Shown: positions 10,515-19,027 of the stretch, piece by piece
How the letters are laid out: every line of letters starts with the position of its first letter
Position numbering within the stretch: position 1 is the first letter of the stretch
Origin: Bernardetia sp042180575
GTDB lineage: Bacteria > Bacteroidota > Bacteroidia > Cytophagales > Bernardetiaceae
Direction of reading: 5' to 3'
Length of the DNA stretch: 64,000 nucleotides
Assembly (NCBI RefSeq): GCF_042180575.1
Contig: NZ_CP170094.1
Location: 5,394,001 to 5,458,000 of the forward strand
Made by a program: the position numbers and the translations under genes
The notes under the pieces: generated by a model
What the model saw: the letters and a program-made list of their open reading frames with translations, nothing else
Database searches by the model: none
What the model was told of the DNA's origin: nothing

Positions 10515-10642
10515 CCCTGCTGCATCTCGGCTGTCGGAAAAAAAATAAAAAAACGGCTGTCGCTTGGCTCAAGCCAAGTGACGGCTATGTATTCGGCTTC
10601 CAGCCGTCGTTTTTGTATTTGGTGTTCTATCTGTTTGGACGT
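10515..10642 (+). repeat. Hairpin-rich 128-bp repeat R1 before an orphan RHS fragment
   Basis: It starts ccctgctgcatctcggctgt and ends gttctatctgtttggacg. It contains the inverted repeat cttggctcaagccaag. A copy of the same length and nearly identical sequence lies at 11093-11220. Diverged relatives on the other strand are at 59027-59101 and, on this strand, at 60288-60374. It lies exactly between the immunity gene and an RHS core fragment, as if it marked a cassette border. Confidence 0.8.
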
Positions 10643-11092
10643 ATGAATACCACTACAAAGACCATTTAGGAAACTTACGTGTAGCCTTCCAAGCACAAGA
10701 AGACAGCGAAAGAGAGCGTTTTTCTTTGACAATGGAAAACGAAAAAGCTACGGAAGAAGAAGCCGAATTTAAAAATGTAGCAGCAGCACGAAGCGACCAA
10801 AAAGACAAAGAAGGGCATTATTCGGCAGAACTTACCAATGCAGATAAAGCAATTTCGAAAACAATAACTGTCAAAAAAGGGGATAAAATAAAGGCGAGTG
10901 TTTTTGCGACACACGACCCAGCCATTGCTGAAACTGACCCAACAAAAGCGATTGCAGAAGCAAAAAAAGATGTTTTACTTTCTCTTGGTGGTGTGGTTGC
11001 TGGTAGTATAAATACCAATCCTACCCAACAAGAAATAGAAATTCCATTAAATCCAGAAATAACACCTGCCCGAACAGAAACTATACAACCTC
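10642..11092 (+). pseudogene. Orphan RHS core fragment 1
   Basis: The frame reads YEYHYKDHLGNLRVAFQ through to TPARTETIQPP. It is almost identical to residues about 1405-1556 of the intact RHS protein, then breaks off at the next repeat copy (11093). There is no signal peptide, core motif or toxin tip, so it cannot work alone. It is probably left from a tandem cassette and can act as a homology donor for tip exchange. Confidence 0.85.
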
Positions 11093-11220
11093 CCCTGCTG
11101 CATCTCGGCTGTCGGAAAAAGAATAAAAAAAATGGCTGTCGCTTGTCTCAAGCCAAGTGACGGCTATGTATTCGGCTTCCAGCCGTGGTTTTTGTATTTG
11201 GTGTTCTATCTGTTTGGACG
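11093..11220 (+). repeat. Hairpin-rich 128-bp repeat R2
   Basis: Second copy of the 10515-10642 repeat, with only a few differences (for example cttgtctcaagccaag in the hairpin). It joins RHS fragment 1 to fragment 2 and again ends right before the YEYHYKDHLGN coding stretch. The same boundary in both copies means the repeat and RHS junction was duplicated as a unit. Confidence 0.8.
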
Positions 11221-11499
11221 TATGAATACCACTACAAAGACCATTTGGGCAACTTACGTGTAGCTTTCCAAGCGAAGGAAGACAGCGAAAGAGAGCGTTT
11301 TTCTCTAACAATGGAAGCCGACAGCGCACAAAAAGAAGAAGCACAGTTTGAGAATGTAGCAGCAGCACGAAGCGACCAAAAAGACAAAGAAGGACATTAT
11401 TCGGCAGAACTAGAAAACTCTAAACAAGCCATTTCGAAGACTATAAAAGTCAAAAAAGGCGACCAAATAAAAGCAAGTGTTTTTTTTGTAAGTTTTTAA
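11221..11499 (+). pseudogene. Orphan RHS core fragment 2
   Basis: The frame reads YEYHYKDHLGNLRVAFQAKE through to KGDQIKASVF, then FVSF and a stop. It matches residues about 1405-1495 of the intact RHS protein but differs at several positions from fragment 1 (EADSAQKEEAQ in place of ENEKATEEEAE), so it came from a different cassette. It is followed directly by an orphan lipoprotein gene. Confidence 0.8.
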
Positions 11500-11545
11500 T
11501 ATTTTAGTTTATATAAATTGTTTTTTATTATAAATTTTATAAAAA

Positions 11546-11959
11546 ATGAAAAAATATTTTTTTATTTTAATAATAATTATTCTTGCTTCTTGTGTAGAAG
11601 ATACTATAATTGTTTCCTTTCCTTCATCTATTATAAAGTATAAGTTACTGGATAATAGGTGTAAAGTTTATGAGATTGTAGATTTTAAGGTTGATAAGGT
11701 TGAAGACTCCTTAGTCTATAACCAATATATTTGTAAAAATATCGTTACAGGTAATATTATCAAGTTTTTTAGTTTTAAAAATGCTGATTGTAAAACAGGA
11801 GATAATGTTATATTTAATATTTATGATACAACTTCTAATTCTGGTCTAATACAAGTGAGGAGTACAGAGTTGATTGAACATACTTATGCAAATTCACCTA
11901 TTTTCATAGGTAACATATCATTTCTTAGCTCGGATTGTGATTTACAAAAAGATTTTTAA
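11546..11959 (+). CDS. Orphan lipoprotein, probable immunity protein of a lost toxin
   Basis: A 137-residue protein starting MKKYFFILIIIILASCVED. The LASC lipobox predicts a lipid anchor on Cys16. The rest is a small beta-rich domain I do not recognise. It lies between two RHS fragments with no toxin directly upstream, and its stop is followed at once, in the same frame, by RHS core sequence. The layout suggests an immunity gene kept after its toxin tip was lost. Base composition is very AT-rich, as in the other immunity genes here. Confidence 0.5.
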   Translation: MKKYFFILIIIILASCVEDTIIVSFPSSIIKYKLLDNRCKVYEIVDFKVDKVEDSLVYNQYICKNIVTGNIIKFFSFKNADCKTGDNVIFNIYDTTSNSGLIQVRSTELIEHTYANSPIFIGNISFLSSDCDLQKDF

Positions 11960-11962
11960 CAT

Positions 11963-13135
11963 TCTGCAATAGCTTGGGAAGAGTTAGTTTCAGATTTTGA
12001 TGTTTCAGAAGATGGCAATCTGAAAGTTTATATTGATAATAGTAGTTCAGATAAAGTTTATTTTGATAACTTCGAAATAGAACGTACAGAGGCTACCGTT
12101 GCAGTCGTTGTACAGGAAAACCATTACTATCCTTTTGGTATGAATATGAAAGGGATTGAGGAGCTGGATTTGCAGAGTTTAGGTAATACAGATGAGCATC
12201 GTTTTCAATACAATGGTAAGGAAAAAGAGGAATCTTTTGGGTTGTATTGGACAGATTATGGGTGGCGTAATATGGATACTCAGTTGGGTAGATGGCACGG
12301 AATCGATGGAATGGCTGAAAAATATATTTCTCAATCGACTTATCATTATGCAGGGAATAATCCTGTTTCTAATCTTGATATAGATGGAAATGAGTTTACA
12401 GATGCGTTAAGAAATTTAGTAGATAAAGTTATCTCTGAATTAGATAGTAGAATTAAACATAAGGAAAATAGAGTATCTAAAAAAGAAAATTCTATTAATA
12501 ATACGAAAGGAAAATTAGCAACAGCAGAAGCTGGTAGTAGACGAGAAAAAAGGTTAGAACGTAAATTAGCACGCCAAAATAATAGCTTATCTCGTAGAAA
12601 AGAGAAATTAAATGACGTAGTTTCGACTTCTCAAGAAATAATTTCAGAATTTAATACTCTAGAAGCGTCCTCTCAAGTATATGATTTTAAGCAGAATAAT
12701 TCTTTAGATAATAAAGGATTAACAGGATTCGACCTTAACACAGGAACAGTAGTTATAGAACTGACATCATCTGCCTCTGTAGGTTTGATTGCACATGAAT
12801 TAAAACATGCCTATCAATTTGAAACAGGAAGTTTTAGTGTAGGAAGAGAAATATCACATATTTCTTCTTATTTTAATCTACTTTATGACAGACATGACGA
12901 GGTAGAAGCCTACGAAAGACAAGCAATTTTTGGAGGTAGTGCATATGGTTTACATAATTTACCCTCTCCAACTTATGATTTTTTAGCTACTGGACCGTAT
13001 TCCTATAAGAATATACCAGAGATTCAAAGTGCTATAAATAGCTCTAATCCTCAAAAAGAACTCCAAAGAATAGCAAGAGTATTTAAACATGCCTTTAGAG
13101 TTAATGGAACTACTATTATCCTAAATAAATACATC
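11963..13135 (+). pseudogene. Orphan RHS tip with HELKH metallopeptidase toxin domain
   Basis: Open frame from just after the lipoprotein stop. It reads SAIAWEELVSDFDVSEDGNL, then YYPFGMNMKG, YNGKEKEESFGL, LGRWHGIDGMAEK and NNPVSNLDIDG, which is the complete end of an RHS core. The first ATG is at 12140. After the core come a Lys/Arg-rich coiled coil (about residues 95-160 from that ATG) and a domain with LIAHELKHAYQFETG and RHDEVEAYERQA. These are the HExxH-type zinc site (here HELKH) and downstream Glu of a gluzincin-like peptidase. With no signal peptide or N-terminal shell it is an orphan tip, and expression is doubtful. It runs without a stop into the next, lipoprotein-like reading frame. 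Confidence 0.7.
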
Positions 13136-13549
13136 ATGAAAAAAAAATTTTTTTATTATTATATATTAATTATTTTAGTATGTTTTTCTTGTACGAGAAT
13201 GCGTACAGACAGATATTATTCAGATCTGTGCCTATTGTACGGAGAACCAAGCTTATATTTAAAAATATTTAAAAATGGCAATTTTACGTATCGTTTTATA
13301 TATGCTCCTAAAAAAATTAGTGGTAAGTGGAAGGTACATAAAGATACACTTATACTAGAGTCTCCTTTATTTCTATTAGAAAAAGAAGAGGATATTATGC
13401 AAATGGTTAAAAACACTAGTGTACATGGGAGGGATGCTTATATTATCAAAGGAAAGAAACTTTATGCTTTAGATAGTAACAATAACTTAGTTACAAAGTG
13501 TCCTTTGAAACTTTCTAAGAAAAGTAAAGTGAATTTAGAACACTATTGA
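13136..13549 (+). CDS. Lipoprotein, probable immunity protein, in frame with the upstream toxin
   Basis: A 138-residue segment beginning MKKKFFYYYILIILVCFSCTR, a lipoprotein signal with FSC lipobox. The mature part is small and Lys-rich, and unlike any family I know. No stop codon separates it from the metallopeptidase tip, so a raw reading gives a 469-residue fusion. An internal lipoprotein signal makes little sense in a fusion, so I place the real start at ATG 13136. The base region before it contains TAA in another frame (cctaaataaat), which would fit an upstream frameshift in the toxin. Confidence 0.5.
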   Translation: MKKKFFYYYILIILVCFSCTRMRTDRYYSDLCLLYGEPSLYLKIFKNGNFTYRFIYAPKKISGKWKVHKDTLILESPLFLLEKEEDIMQMVKNTSVHGRDAYIIKGKKLYALDSNNNLVTKCPLKLSKKSKVNLEHY

Positions 13550-13552
13550 TTG

Positions 13553-13782
13553 GAGCTAAGAGATTCTACAGATAGTCTTATCTTTGAGAAACGAGAAAAA
13601 CTAACTATTTCTTCGGCTGTATCTTGGGAAAAATTAGTTTCTAATCTTGATATTTCACAAGACGGAAATCTATCTGTTTACATTGATAACTCTAGCTCTG
13701 ATAAAGTTTATTTTGATGAATTTATTATTGAAAAAACAGAGGCTACAAAAGCCGTAGTCGTTCAAGAAAATCATTATTACCC
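13553..13782 (+). pseudogene. Orphan RHS core fragment 3
   Basis: It begins right after the lipoprotein stop and reads LELRDSTDSLIFEKREKLTI through VYFDEFIIEKTEA to NHYYP. It matches residues about 1594-1675 of the intact RHS protein. It then breaks at the IS110 remnant where YYPFGM should continue. Confidence 0.8.
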
Positions 13783-13833
13783 AGAATTCTATGGTAAAAC
13801 CAAGCCTATCCTTTAGAAAAAATGTTAAATTTG
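13783..13833 (-). mobile_element. Remnant of an IS110-group right end
   Basis: Read on the minus strand, it matches the last codons of the transposase, the stop and the right end of the complete IS110 element (58978-59027) at about 42 of 50 positions. Both include cttggttttaccatag. Identity ends where the RHS sequence begins, which fixes the outer right end of this IS family. The rest of the element is missing. Confidence 0.65.
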
Positions 13834-13834
13834 C

Positions 13835-13997
13835 TTTTTTGTTGGTGTTTAGTTTCGGCTTGCCGTTACTATCACAGATAGAACTAAGGCAAAAGACTTA
13901 TTTTTTGTTAATGGTCTTGCGTGGTAAATTATAGATTTGTAGGAATGTTTTTTTGTTGCTCATCACAACGGTGTTGCCGAAGTTAAAGACCAACAAA
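13835..13997. repeat. Degraded fold-back element
   Basis: Left arm gttggtgtttagtttcggc (13841-13859) and right arm gccgaagttaaagaccaac (13976-13994) are imperfect inverted copies. The core gttggt...accaac recurs in hairpins at 24205-24238 and 36211-36243. No open frame is visible inside. Confidence 0.45.
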
Positions 13998-14091
13998 GGT
14001 GAAGGATTTGATAAACTGATAGGTCGTAGTCGCAGACTTTCTACAACGTGATTTTATCAATGTAAAAAAAGACAATTTTAAATTAGAATAA

Positions 14092-14259
14092 GTCTGTTTT
14101 TTACTGCCTAAATTTTACCATGTTGGAATCACAGAATCAAATCGACTTGGAGGGGCTACGCCAAACGAATTGATTAGATTTGTAATTGGTATTGTAGAAC
14201 CCATAAAACAAAATAGTTTAGATAAAATTTTACACAAAAAAAAGTCTATCAAAAACTAA
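14092..14259 (+). pseudogene. Degraded 3' fragment of the gene family seen at the window start
   Basis: From just after a stop at 14089 the frame reads FYHVGITESNRLGGATPNEL through IVEPIKQNSLDKILHKKK to a stop at 14257. The last third matches the tail at 3-68. There is no start codon, and no recognisable domain. The toxin island is therefore bracketed by copies of the same 3' end. Confidence 0.4.
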
Positions 14260-14273
14260 TTTGATAGACTTTT
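14240..14273. terminator. Bidirectional hairpin terminator
   Basis: Perfect 13-bp stem aaagtctatcaaa / tttgatagacttt with a 6-base loop. It is flanked by A-runs and T-runs on both strands, between the convergent 14092 fragment and the 14314 gene. Confidence 0.7.
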
Positions 14274-14313
14274 CTATTTTTATCTTAATGAGGATAAACG
14301 CTTGATTTGAAGA

Positions 14314-15162
14314 TTACTTTACAAATCCACCACGAATACCGTTTAATAATGCGCCAAGTTCAGCAGCATGTTTGTCACTCATTGTATAAGTTGTTCCACC
14401 AGTAGTTCTTACTTCAGGACCATTTTCTGTAATTACTGTTTCACTTGTTACTTCAGTATTTTCTTCTGTTACATTACGATATACTTTTTGCACTTCTTTA
14501 AGTTGTGCAATAAGAGAATTGAATTTAGGCTGCGTTTTGTGTGCATCTAAAGCCATCATAAGACGGTCAAGAACCATTTTCTGTTCTGCCAAACGCTCTT
14601 TTAATTTGGCATTTTTCGTTTTTTTGTGCATATCAGCAAGCAAATGAGTAGATTCAATCCAACCACCTGTTACAAACAAAACGCTCAAGTGTTCACGCTT
14701 TTCAGTTTGAAGTTGTTCGTTGATGTCTTGTAAGTTACGAGTAGAACTACGGATAAGTTCTTCTAAGTTATCGCTATTAGAAGTAAGGTCTTTTAATGTT
14801 TCAGCGTCAAAGAATTGTCCGATATTAAGACCGTTTGCAAGTTCTTTGATAGCAGAAAGATAATCTAATACGTCTTGGTTTTTGTTGTAAATACTAGCGA
14901 AACCTAAGTCTGTACCATATACACCCAAGTTGAGCGCACGCTCATAACTATCTGTGTATTTACTAGCAGAAGAAGAGTTTGCAAGCTCACTTTTTACATA
15001 CTCTGTACCTGTTTCTTTGATAAGAGTAGTAAGTTCTAATGGGTTAGGAATCGATTCAATGATTGATTTGATAAAATCATCTTTTGGGCTCATATTTAGT
15101 GTTGCAGCAGTGCTGAACATCAAGAAAATAACGCCTACAATACCAGCATATACTTTTGTCAT
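14314..15162 (-). CDS. Helical membrane-anchored or exported protein of unknown function
   Basis: A 282-residue protein. It opens with a signal-anchor or signal peptide (MTKVYAGIVGVIFLMFSTAATLN). The remainder is alpha-helical, with heptad-like stretches around 125-215 (EELIRSSTRNLQDINEQLQ, AKLKERLAEQKMVLDRLMM). A short Thr/Glu/Val-rich segment comes before a conserved-looking end (SDKHAAELGALLNGIRGGFVK). I recognise no family. It is monocistronic: a hairpin lies downstream and 500 bp of AT-rich DNA upstream. Confidence 0.65.
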   Translation of the reverse strand: MTKVYAGIVGVIFLMFSTAATLNMSPKDDFIKSIIESIPNPLELTTLIKETGTEYVKSELANSSSASKYTDSYERALNLGVYGTDLGFASIYNKNQDVLDYLSAIKELANGLNIGQFFDAETLKDLTSNSDNLEELIRSSTRNLQDINEQLQTEKREHLSVLFVTGGWIESTHLLADMHKKTKNAKLKERLAEQKMVLDRLMMALDAHKTQPKFNSLIAQLKEVQKVYRNVTEENTEVTSETVITENGPEVRTTGGTTYTMSDKHAAELGALLNGIRGGFVK

Positions 15163-15664
15163 AATGGCTATACGGTTTTAAAGTTTAGAATAAAGATTAT
15201 TTTTGGAATTAACTTGTTTTATTTTTAGTAGAATCAAGCTAAAGTAAACTAATTAGAATGAATTAAGATGGAGAATATATTTTTGATATATTTTAATAAA
15301 TTCTTATATTATTTAAAGGAATATATAGAGAATATACAAATACATTACCAATTTTTTATTCTATTAAGAAACTACTTGAAAATTATAAAAATAACTATTT
15401 CTTTTTAGTTTATTTCCAGCTTGTCTTAAAAATAACTTATCAATCAATAAAATTGATAAATGATATTTTGTGAGTTTTGCTTAATTAAATTTTTAAAGTT
15501 ACTACCTATATTACAACTGTCTTGCCAAATAGCTAATTTATACAAAAAGGCTTGAAATATTCTTTCTATTAAAGGTGTAATAAGCTATATTATCGACAAA
15601 AGATGATTAAATATCTATTAAATTAATAGTGAATAGGAACAAAAAATGAGTTTTTAATTATTAT
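15163..15664. other. AT-rich intergenic region
   Basis: About 500 bp of very AT-rich DNA between the 5' end of the 14314 gene and the 3' end of the phosphatase gene. It must hold the minus-strand promoter of the first. I see no clear TTTG/TAnnTTTG pair, RNA gene, open frame or repeat. Confidence 0.5.
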
Positions 15665-17707
15665 TTAATCCAAATCTCCGACTTTTACACCCATTACTAT
15701 AATATCATCAGTTTGTTTTTGGTCAGAAATTTTACTCCATGCCATTACTTCTTCATCTAATATTTCCATTTGACGTGCCATGGGCTTTTGATGAATTTTA
15801 TAAAGAAGATTTTTAAAACGTTTACTTGAAAAAACACGTCCAAGTTCTCCTCCAAATTGGTCTTTATACCCATCAGAAAAAAGGTAAAAAATATCATCTT
15901 TTTGAAGTTGTATTTCGTGTGTTGTAAGTTGTAGATTTGCAAGTTTTCTTTTTTTGCGAATTCTACTAACACCACCCAATGAGGCTCTATCAGCTTTTAT
16001 TTCAGTAAATTCTCCATTTCTAAAGAAATACAAAGAACGGTGCGCTCCAGCATATTTCATTTTAAGAGTATCCAAATCAATCGTACAGAAGGCAATTTCC
16101 ATTCCATCTTGACTATTGTCAGAGTGTTCGTCTTGGTGCAATACCTTTCTAATATCATAATCTACTTCTTCCAAAACGATAGCAGGTTCTATTTGTCCTC
16201 CAATAGTTACTACGGTTGTCAGTAAATTATTTCCAAGCATAGACATAAAACCACCTGGAACTCCATGTCCTGTACAATCTCCAACAGCAATCAATAAATA
16301 ACGTTTGCCATCTCTATTAATCTCATCAAACCAATAAAAATCACCCGAAACAATATCACGAGGTTTGTAAAGAACAAAAGAATTAGGAAAATATTTATTA
16401 AAAATATCGTGTTCTGGAAGAGTCGAACGCTGAATACGCTCGGCATAATGAATACTTGAAGTAATAGATTTGTTTTGTTTTTCAATTTCCTTGAAAGCCT
16501 CACCGAGCGCACTATTTTGCATCTCAATTTGGTCTTTGGAAAGCTCAATTTCTACTTTTTGCTCATTAATTTGTACATATTTTGATTCTATACGCTCATT
16601 AATAGCAGCTAATTCTATATTTAGTTCATCCTGTTCTCTCATTTTGGCTTTGAGTTTATTTGCCATTTGTCCAAAACTCTGCGCTAGTTTTCCTATTTCA
16701 TCTTTTGATTTTATGTTTGGAACTGCTTCTAGGTTTCCTTCTCCCATTTCTTTTGCTGATGCTGTAAGGCTCAAAATAGGTTTTGCCAAAAGGCGAGCCA
16801 CAATAAATGCAATAATTGAAGCAACTAAAATAACAAGACCTAATGTAAATCCAATTTTCTCACGTAAATCATAGACAGGCTCATAAACAACATCTTTTGG
16901 TAAGGCAATTAAAAGAATCCAATTATTACCAGCATAACTTAAATAACCTGTTTCTAACGTATAAAAGTAGATTTTATCTCCAAAGACATGGTATTTTTCT
17001 TTATCATGTTCTGCAAAATAAGCAAGTCGTTCCATGTTATGGTATTTCTCTTTTAATACACCTTCAGGGTTGGTATTTGAATACAAAATTGTTCCTTCTT
17101 TATCTAACAAGTCAATATCTGCATTTCTCATTAAAGAGTCAGTAGCAATAGATTCTTCAAAAATACTATTAATCCAAGATAAATCTGCACGAGTAACAAC
17201 TGTACCTACACGTGTACCCATATCACTTCTCACAACGGCTGCAAAGTGCATAACAGGAATTCCTAGTGAAGCAGAAGGCGAAATATCCATCGTTACTTCT
17301 TGTTGTCCTTGGTCTATTTTTTCCCAGTAAGTACTTAAATCATGTATTTTTCCAATATTTAGATTGCGAGAGTCTGCCAAACGAAGACGAGTAGGGTCAA
17401 AAAATGAAATACTCTTGTACATTCCATTTTTGAGTTGAAGTTCTTTGATACGGTCAGTAAGTTCAGCTTGATTGATTGATTCGTCTGCAAGAATGGGGTC
17501 TTGAGAAAGCTGTTGAATATCTGTAACACGTTCATAAATAAAACGGTCAATATTGCTAATAGCAAAAGAAGATTGCTTTTCGATACGTGCTGTAATTTGT
17601 CTTTCTAATGTCTCTCGTGATTCAAGATCTACAAAGTAGAAAACAGTTCCTCCTGTAAAAGCAACCATAAAAAGACAAAGTAATACAAGTTTTATATATA
17701 TATTCAT
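15665..17707 (-). CDS. dCache-HAMP-SpoIIE (PP2C-type) serine phosphatase
   Basis: 680 residues. TM1 at about 5-27, a periplasmic dCache-like sensor to about 280 (SNIDRFIYERVTDIQQLSQD, WINSIFEESI), TM2 at about 288-310, HAMP at 310-360 and a coiled coil to about 430. A SpoIIE/PP2C phosphatase domain fills the C-terminus. Metal-binding motifs are visible: SGDFYW, VGDCTGHGVPGGFMSM and LFSDGYKDQFGG, with a final DD near DDIIVMGV. Such proteins read an extracellular ligand and dephosphorylate an anti-anti-sigma-type partner. No STAS or HPK partner is adjacent, so its target is unknown. Its flanks are long intergenic spaces, so it is probably transcribed alone. Confidence 0.9.
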   Translation of the reverse strand: MNIYIKLVLLCLFMVAFTGGTVFYFVDLESRETLERQITARIEKQSSFAISNIDRFIYERVTDIQQLSQDPILADESINQAELTDRIKELQLKNGMYKSISFFDPTRLRLADSRNLNIGKIHDLSTYWEKIDQGQQEVTMDISPSASLGIPVMHFAAVVRSDMGTRVGTVVTRADLSWINSIFEESIATDSLMRNADIDLLDKEGTILYSNTNPEGVLKEKYHNMERLAYFAEHDKEKYHVFGDKIYFYTLETGYLSYAGNNWILLIALPKDVVYEPVYDLREKIGFTLGLVILVASIIAFIVARLLAKPILSLTASAKEMGEGNLEAVPNIKSKDEIGKLAQSFGQMANKLKAKMREQDELNIELAAINERIESKYVQINEQKVEIELSKDQIEMQNSALGEAFKEIEKQNKSITSSIHYAERIQRSTLPEHDIFNKYFPNSFVLYKPRDIVSGDFYWFDEINRDGKRYLLIAVGDCTGHGVPGGFMSMLGNNLLTTVVTIGGQIEPAIVLEEVDYDIRKVLHQDEHSDNSQDGMEIAFCTIDLDTLKMKYAGAHRSLYFFRNGEFTEIKADRASLGGVSRIRKKRKLANLQLTTHEIQLQKDDIFYLFSDGYKDQFGGELGRVFSSKRFKNLLYKIHQKPMARQMEILDEEVMAWSKISDQKQTDDIIVMGVKVGDLD

Positions 17708-18149
17708 TATTCAAAAAGGCAATATAATAGCAATTTTTTTGGACGGATTATTCTGGTTCTAAACTAGGAAGACAAGAACGATAAAAAACAGTGTTTTATT
17801 ATCTTTTCCATAAAATCAATAAGCAATTTATAGCACGGAATAGATTTTATTCTAGTTTTTATTTGAGCTAGGCAAATGACTATGCAATATCCGTAAAATT
17901 TATCAAAAAACACAAGGAATTTTAAAAAATAGAAGTCAAAGAGCTATAAAATAGATGATTACTTGTATAGTTGAGAAATGTATTCCAAAGAATAAAGAGT
18001 TTATTTCCTAATTATACTGAAAATTCGTGCCTATTCCCTAAAAAAAAATAGTTTTTATACCAAAAGGTTCTATTTTTCGCTCAATTAGCGTATTTTTACC
18101 ATTAATCAAAAAAATGCTATTCATTTAAAAACATATACTCATTTATTTT
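17708..18149. other. Divergent intergenic region
   Basis: About 440 bp between the start of the phosphatase (minus) and the start of the M24 peptidase (plus). It must carry both promoters. It is AT-rich with a few T-runs. I see no repeat, RNA gene or convincing promoter pair. Confidence 0.5.
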
Positions 18150-18860
18150 ATGTCATCTATTACTAAATCTCCATTACAATCACTAATAGAAGCCGAAAAA
18201 AAGGCAATTCAATTATTTTCTGAAATAGAAAAACGAAAACTCATACAAACGGGAAAATCAGAAGAAGAACTAAGTCAAGAAATCTATGAACTAGCAAACA
18301 ATCTTTTCGGAACTACTCGCCATTGGCATACACGCATCGTAAGGGCAGGAATAAACACTCTTTTGCCCTACTACGAAAACCCACCTTTGTTGAGATTGCA
18401 AGAAGATGATATTTTGTTTTTAGATTTAGGTCCTATTTTTCAAGAATGGGAAGCTGATTTGGGAAGAACCTATGTAATTGGAAATAATCCAAAAAAACTC
18501 AAACTCAAAAATGATGTAGAAAGAATTTGGGATGAATGCAGAAACTGGTATTTGGAACAAGTAGAAAAAGGAAATGAAATCACAGGCGCAGAGCTTTATC
18601 AAAAAGCAACTCAAATGGCGAATGATGCTGGTTGGGAGTTTGGAGGAGAAATAGCTGGACATATTGTCGGACAGTTTCCACACGAAAAACTAGAACAAGA
18701 AGACAAAACACTTTATATCCACCCAGAAAATCATTCTTCTATGTTGAGTAAAGATAAAGACGGAAATACTAGAAATTTTATCTTAGAAATTCATTTAGTG
18801 GATAGAGAATTGGGAATTGGTGGGTTTTATGAGCAACTACTTACTGGCAGTTATCAGTAA
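18150..18860 (+). CDS. M24 family metallopeptidase (Xaa-Pro aminopeptidase-like)
   Basis: 236 residues, a bare pita-bread catalytic domain without the N-terminal creatinase domain of larger Xaa-Pro peptidases. The five metal ligands of the family can be placed: two Asp in LDLGPIFQEWEADLGRT, His in AGHIVGQFPHE, Glu in ILEIHLVD and Glu in GFYEQLL. The substrate could be an X-Pro peptide, or it could be a non-peptidase member. It is cytosolic, with no signal peptide. The stop is followed by the heptamer repeat region. Confidence 0.8.
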   Translation: MSSITKSPLQSLIEAEKKAIQLFSEIEKRKLIQTGKSEEELSQEIYELANNLFGTTRHWHTRIVRAGINTLLPYYENPPLLRLQEDDILFLDLGPIFQEWEADLGRTYVIGNNPKKLKLKNDVERIWDECRNWYLEQVEKGNEITGAELYQKATQMANDAGWEFGGEIAGHIVGQFPHEKLEQEDKTLYIHPENHSSMLSKDKDGNTRNFILEIHLVDRELGIGGFYEQLLTGSYQ

Positions 18861-18962
18861 ACAGTTATCAGTTAATTTCTTTATAAATTACGAATTACGA
18901 ATTACGAATTTTTTTCATAAAAGACGAGAAATTAAAAACAATCAATTTAGAAAGTAATTTTT

Positions 18963-19025
18963 GATAACTGATAACTGATAACTGATAACTGATAACTGAT
19001 AACTGATAACTGATAACTGATAACT
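18963..19025. repeat. Tandem heptamer repeat (gataact)x9
   Basis: Nine perfect copies of the 7-mer gataact fill 18963-19025 and end 3 bases before the mltG stop codon. The inverted form agttatc occurs just upstream (18852-18875), with a second heptamer family, attacga, at 18886-18909. Single or double units recur at 20742-20775 and 47491-47522. There are no spacers, so this is not CRISPR. Confidence 0.95.
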
Positions 19026-19027
19026 GA

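Noticed and set aside
10463..11368. Minus-strand frames MSKKNALFRCLLVLGRLHVS and relatives across R1 and R2
   Set aside because: They repeat because the RHS coding sequence under them is duplicated; the plus strand carries the conserved protein signal.
18963..19025. CRISPR array
   Set aside because: The units are 7 bp, contiguous and have no spacers.
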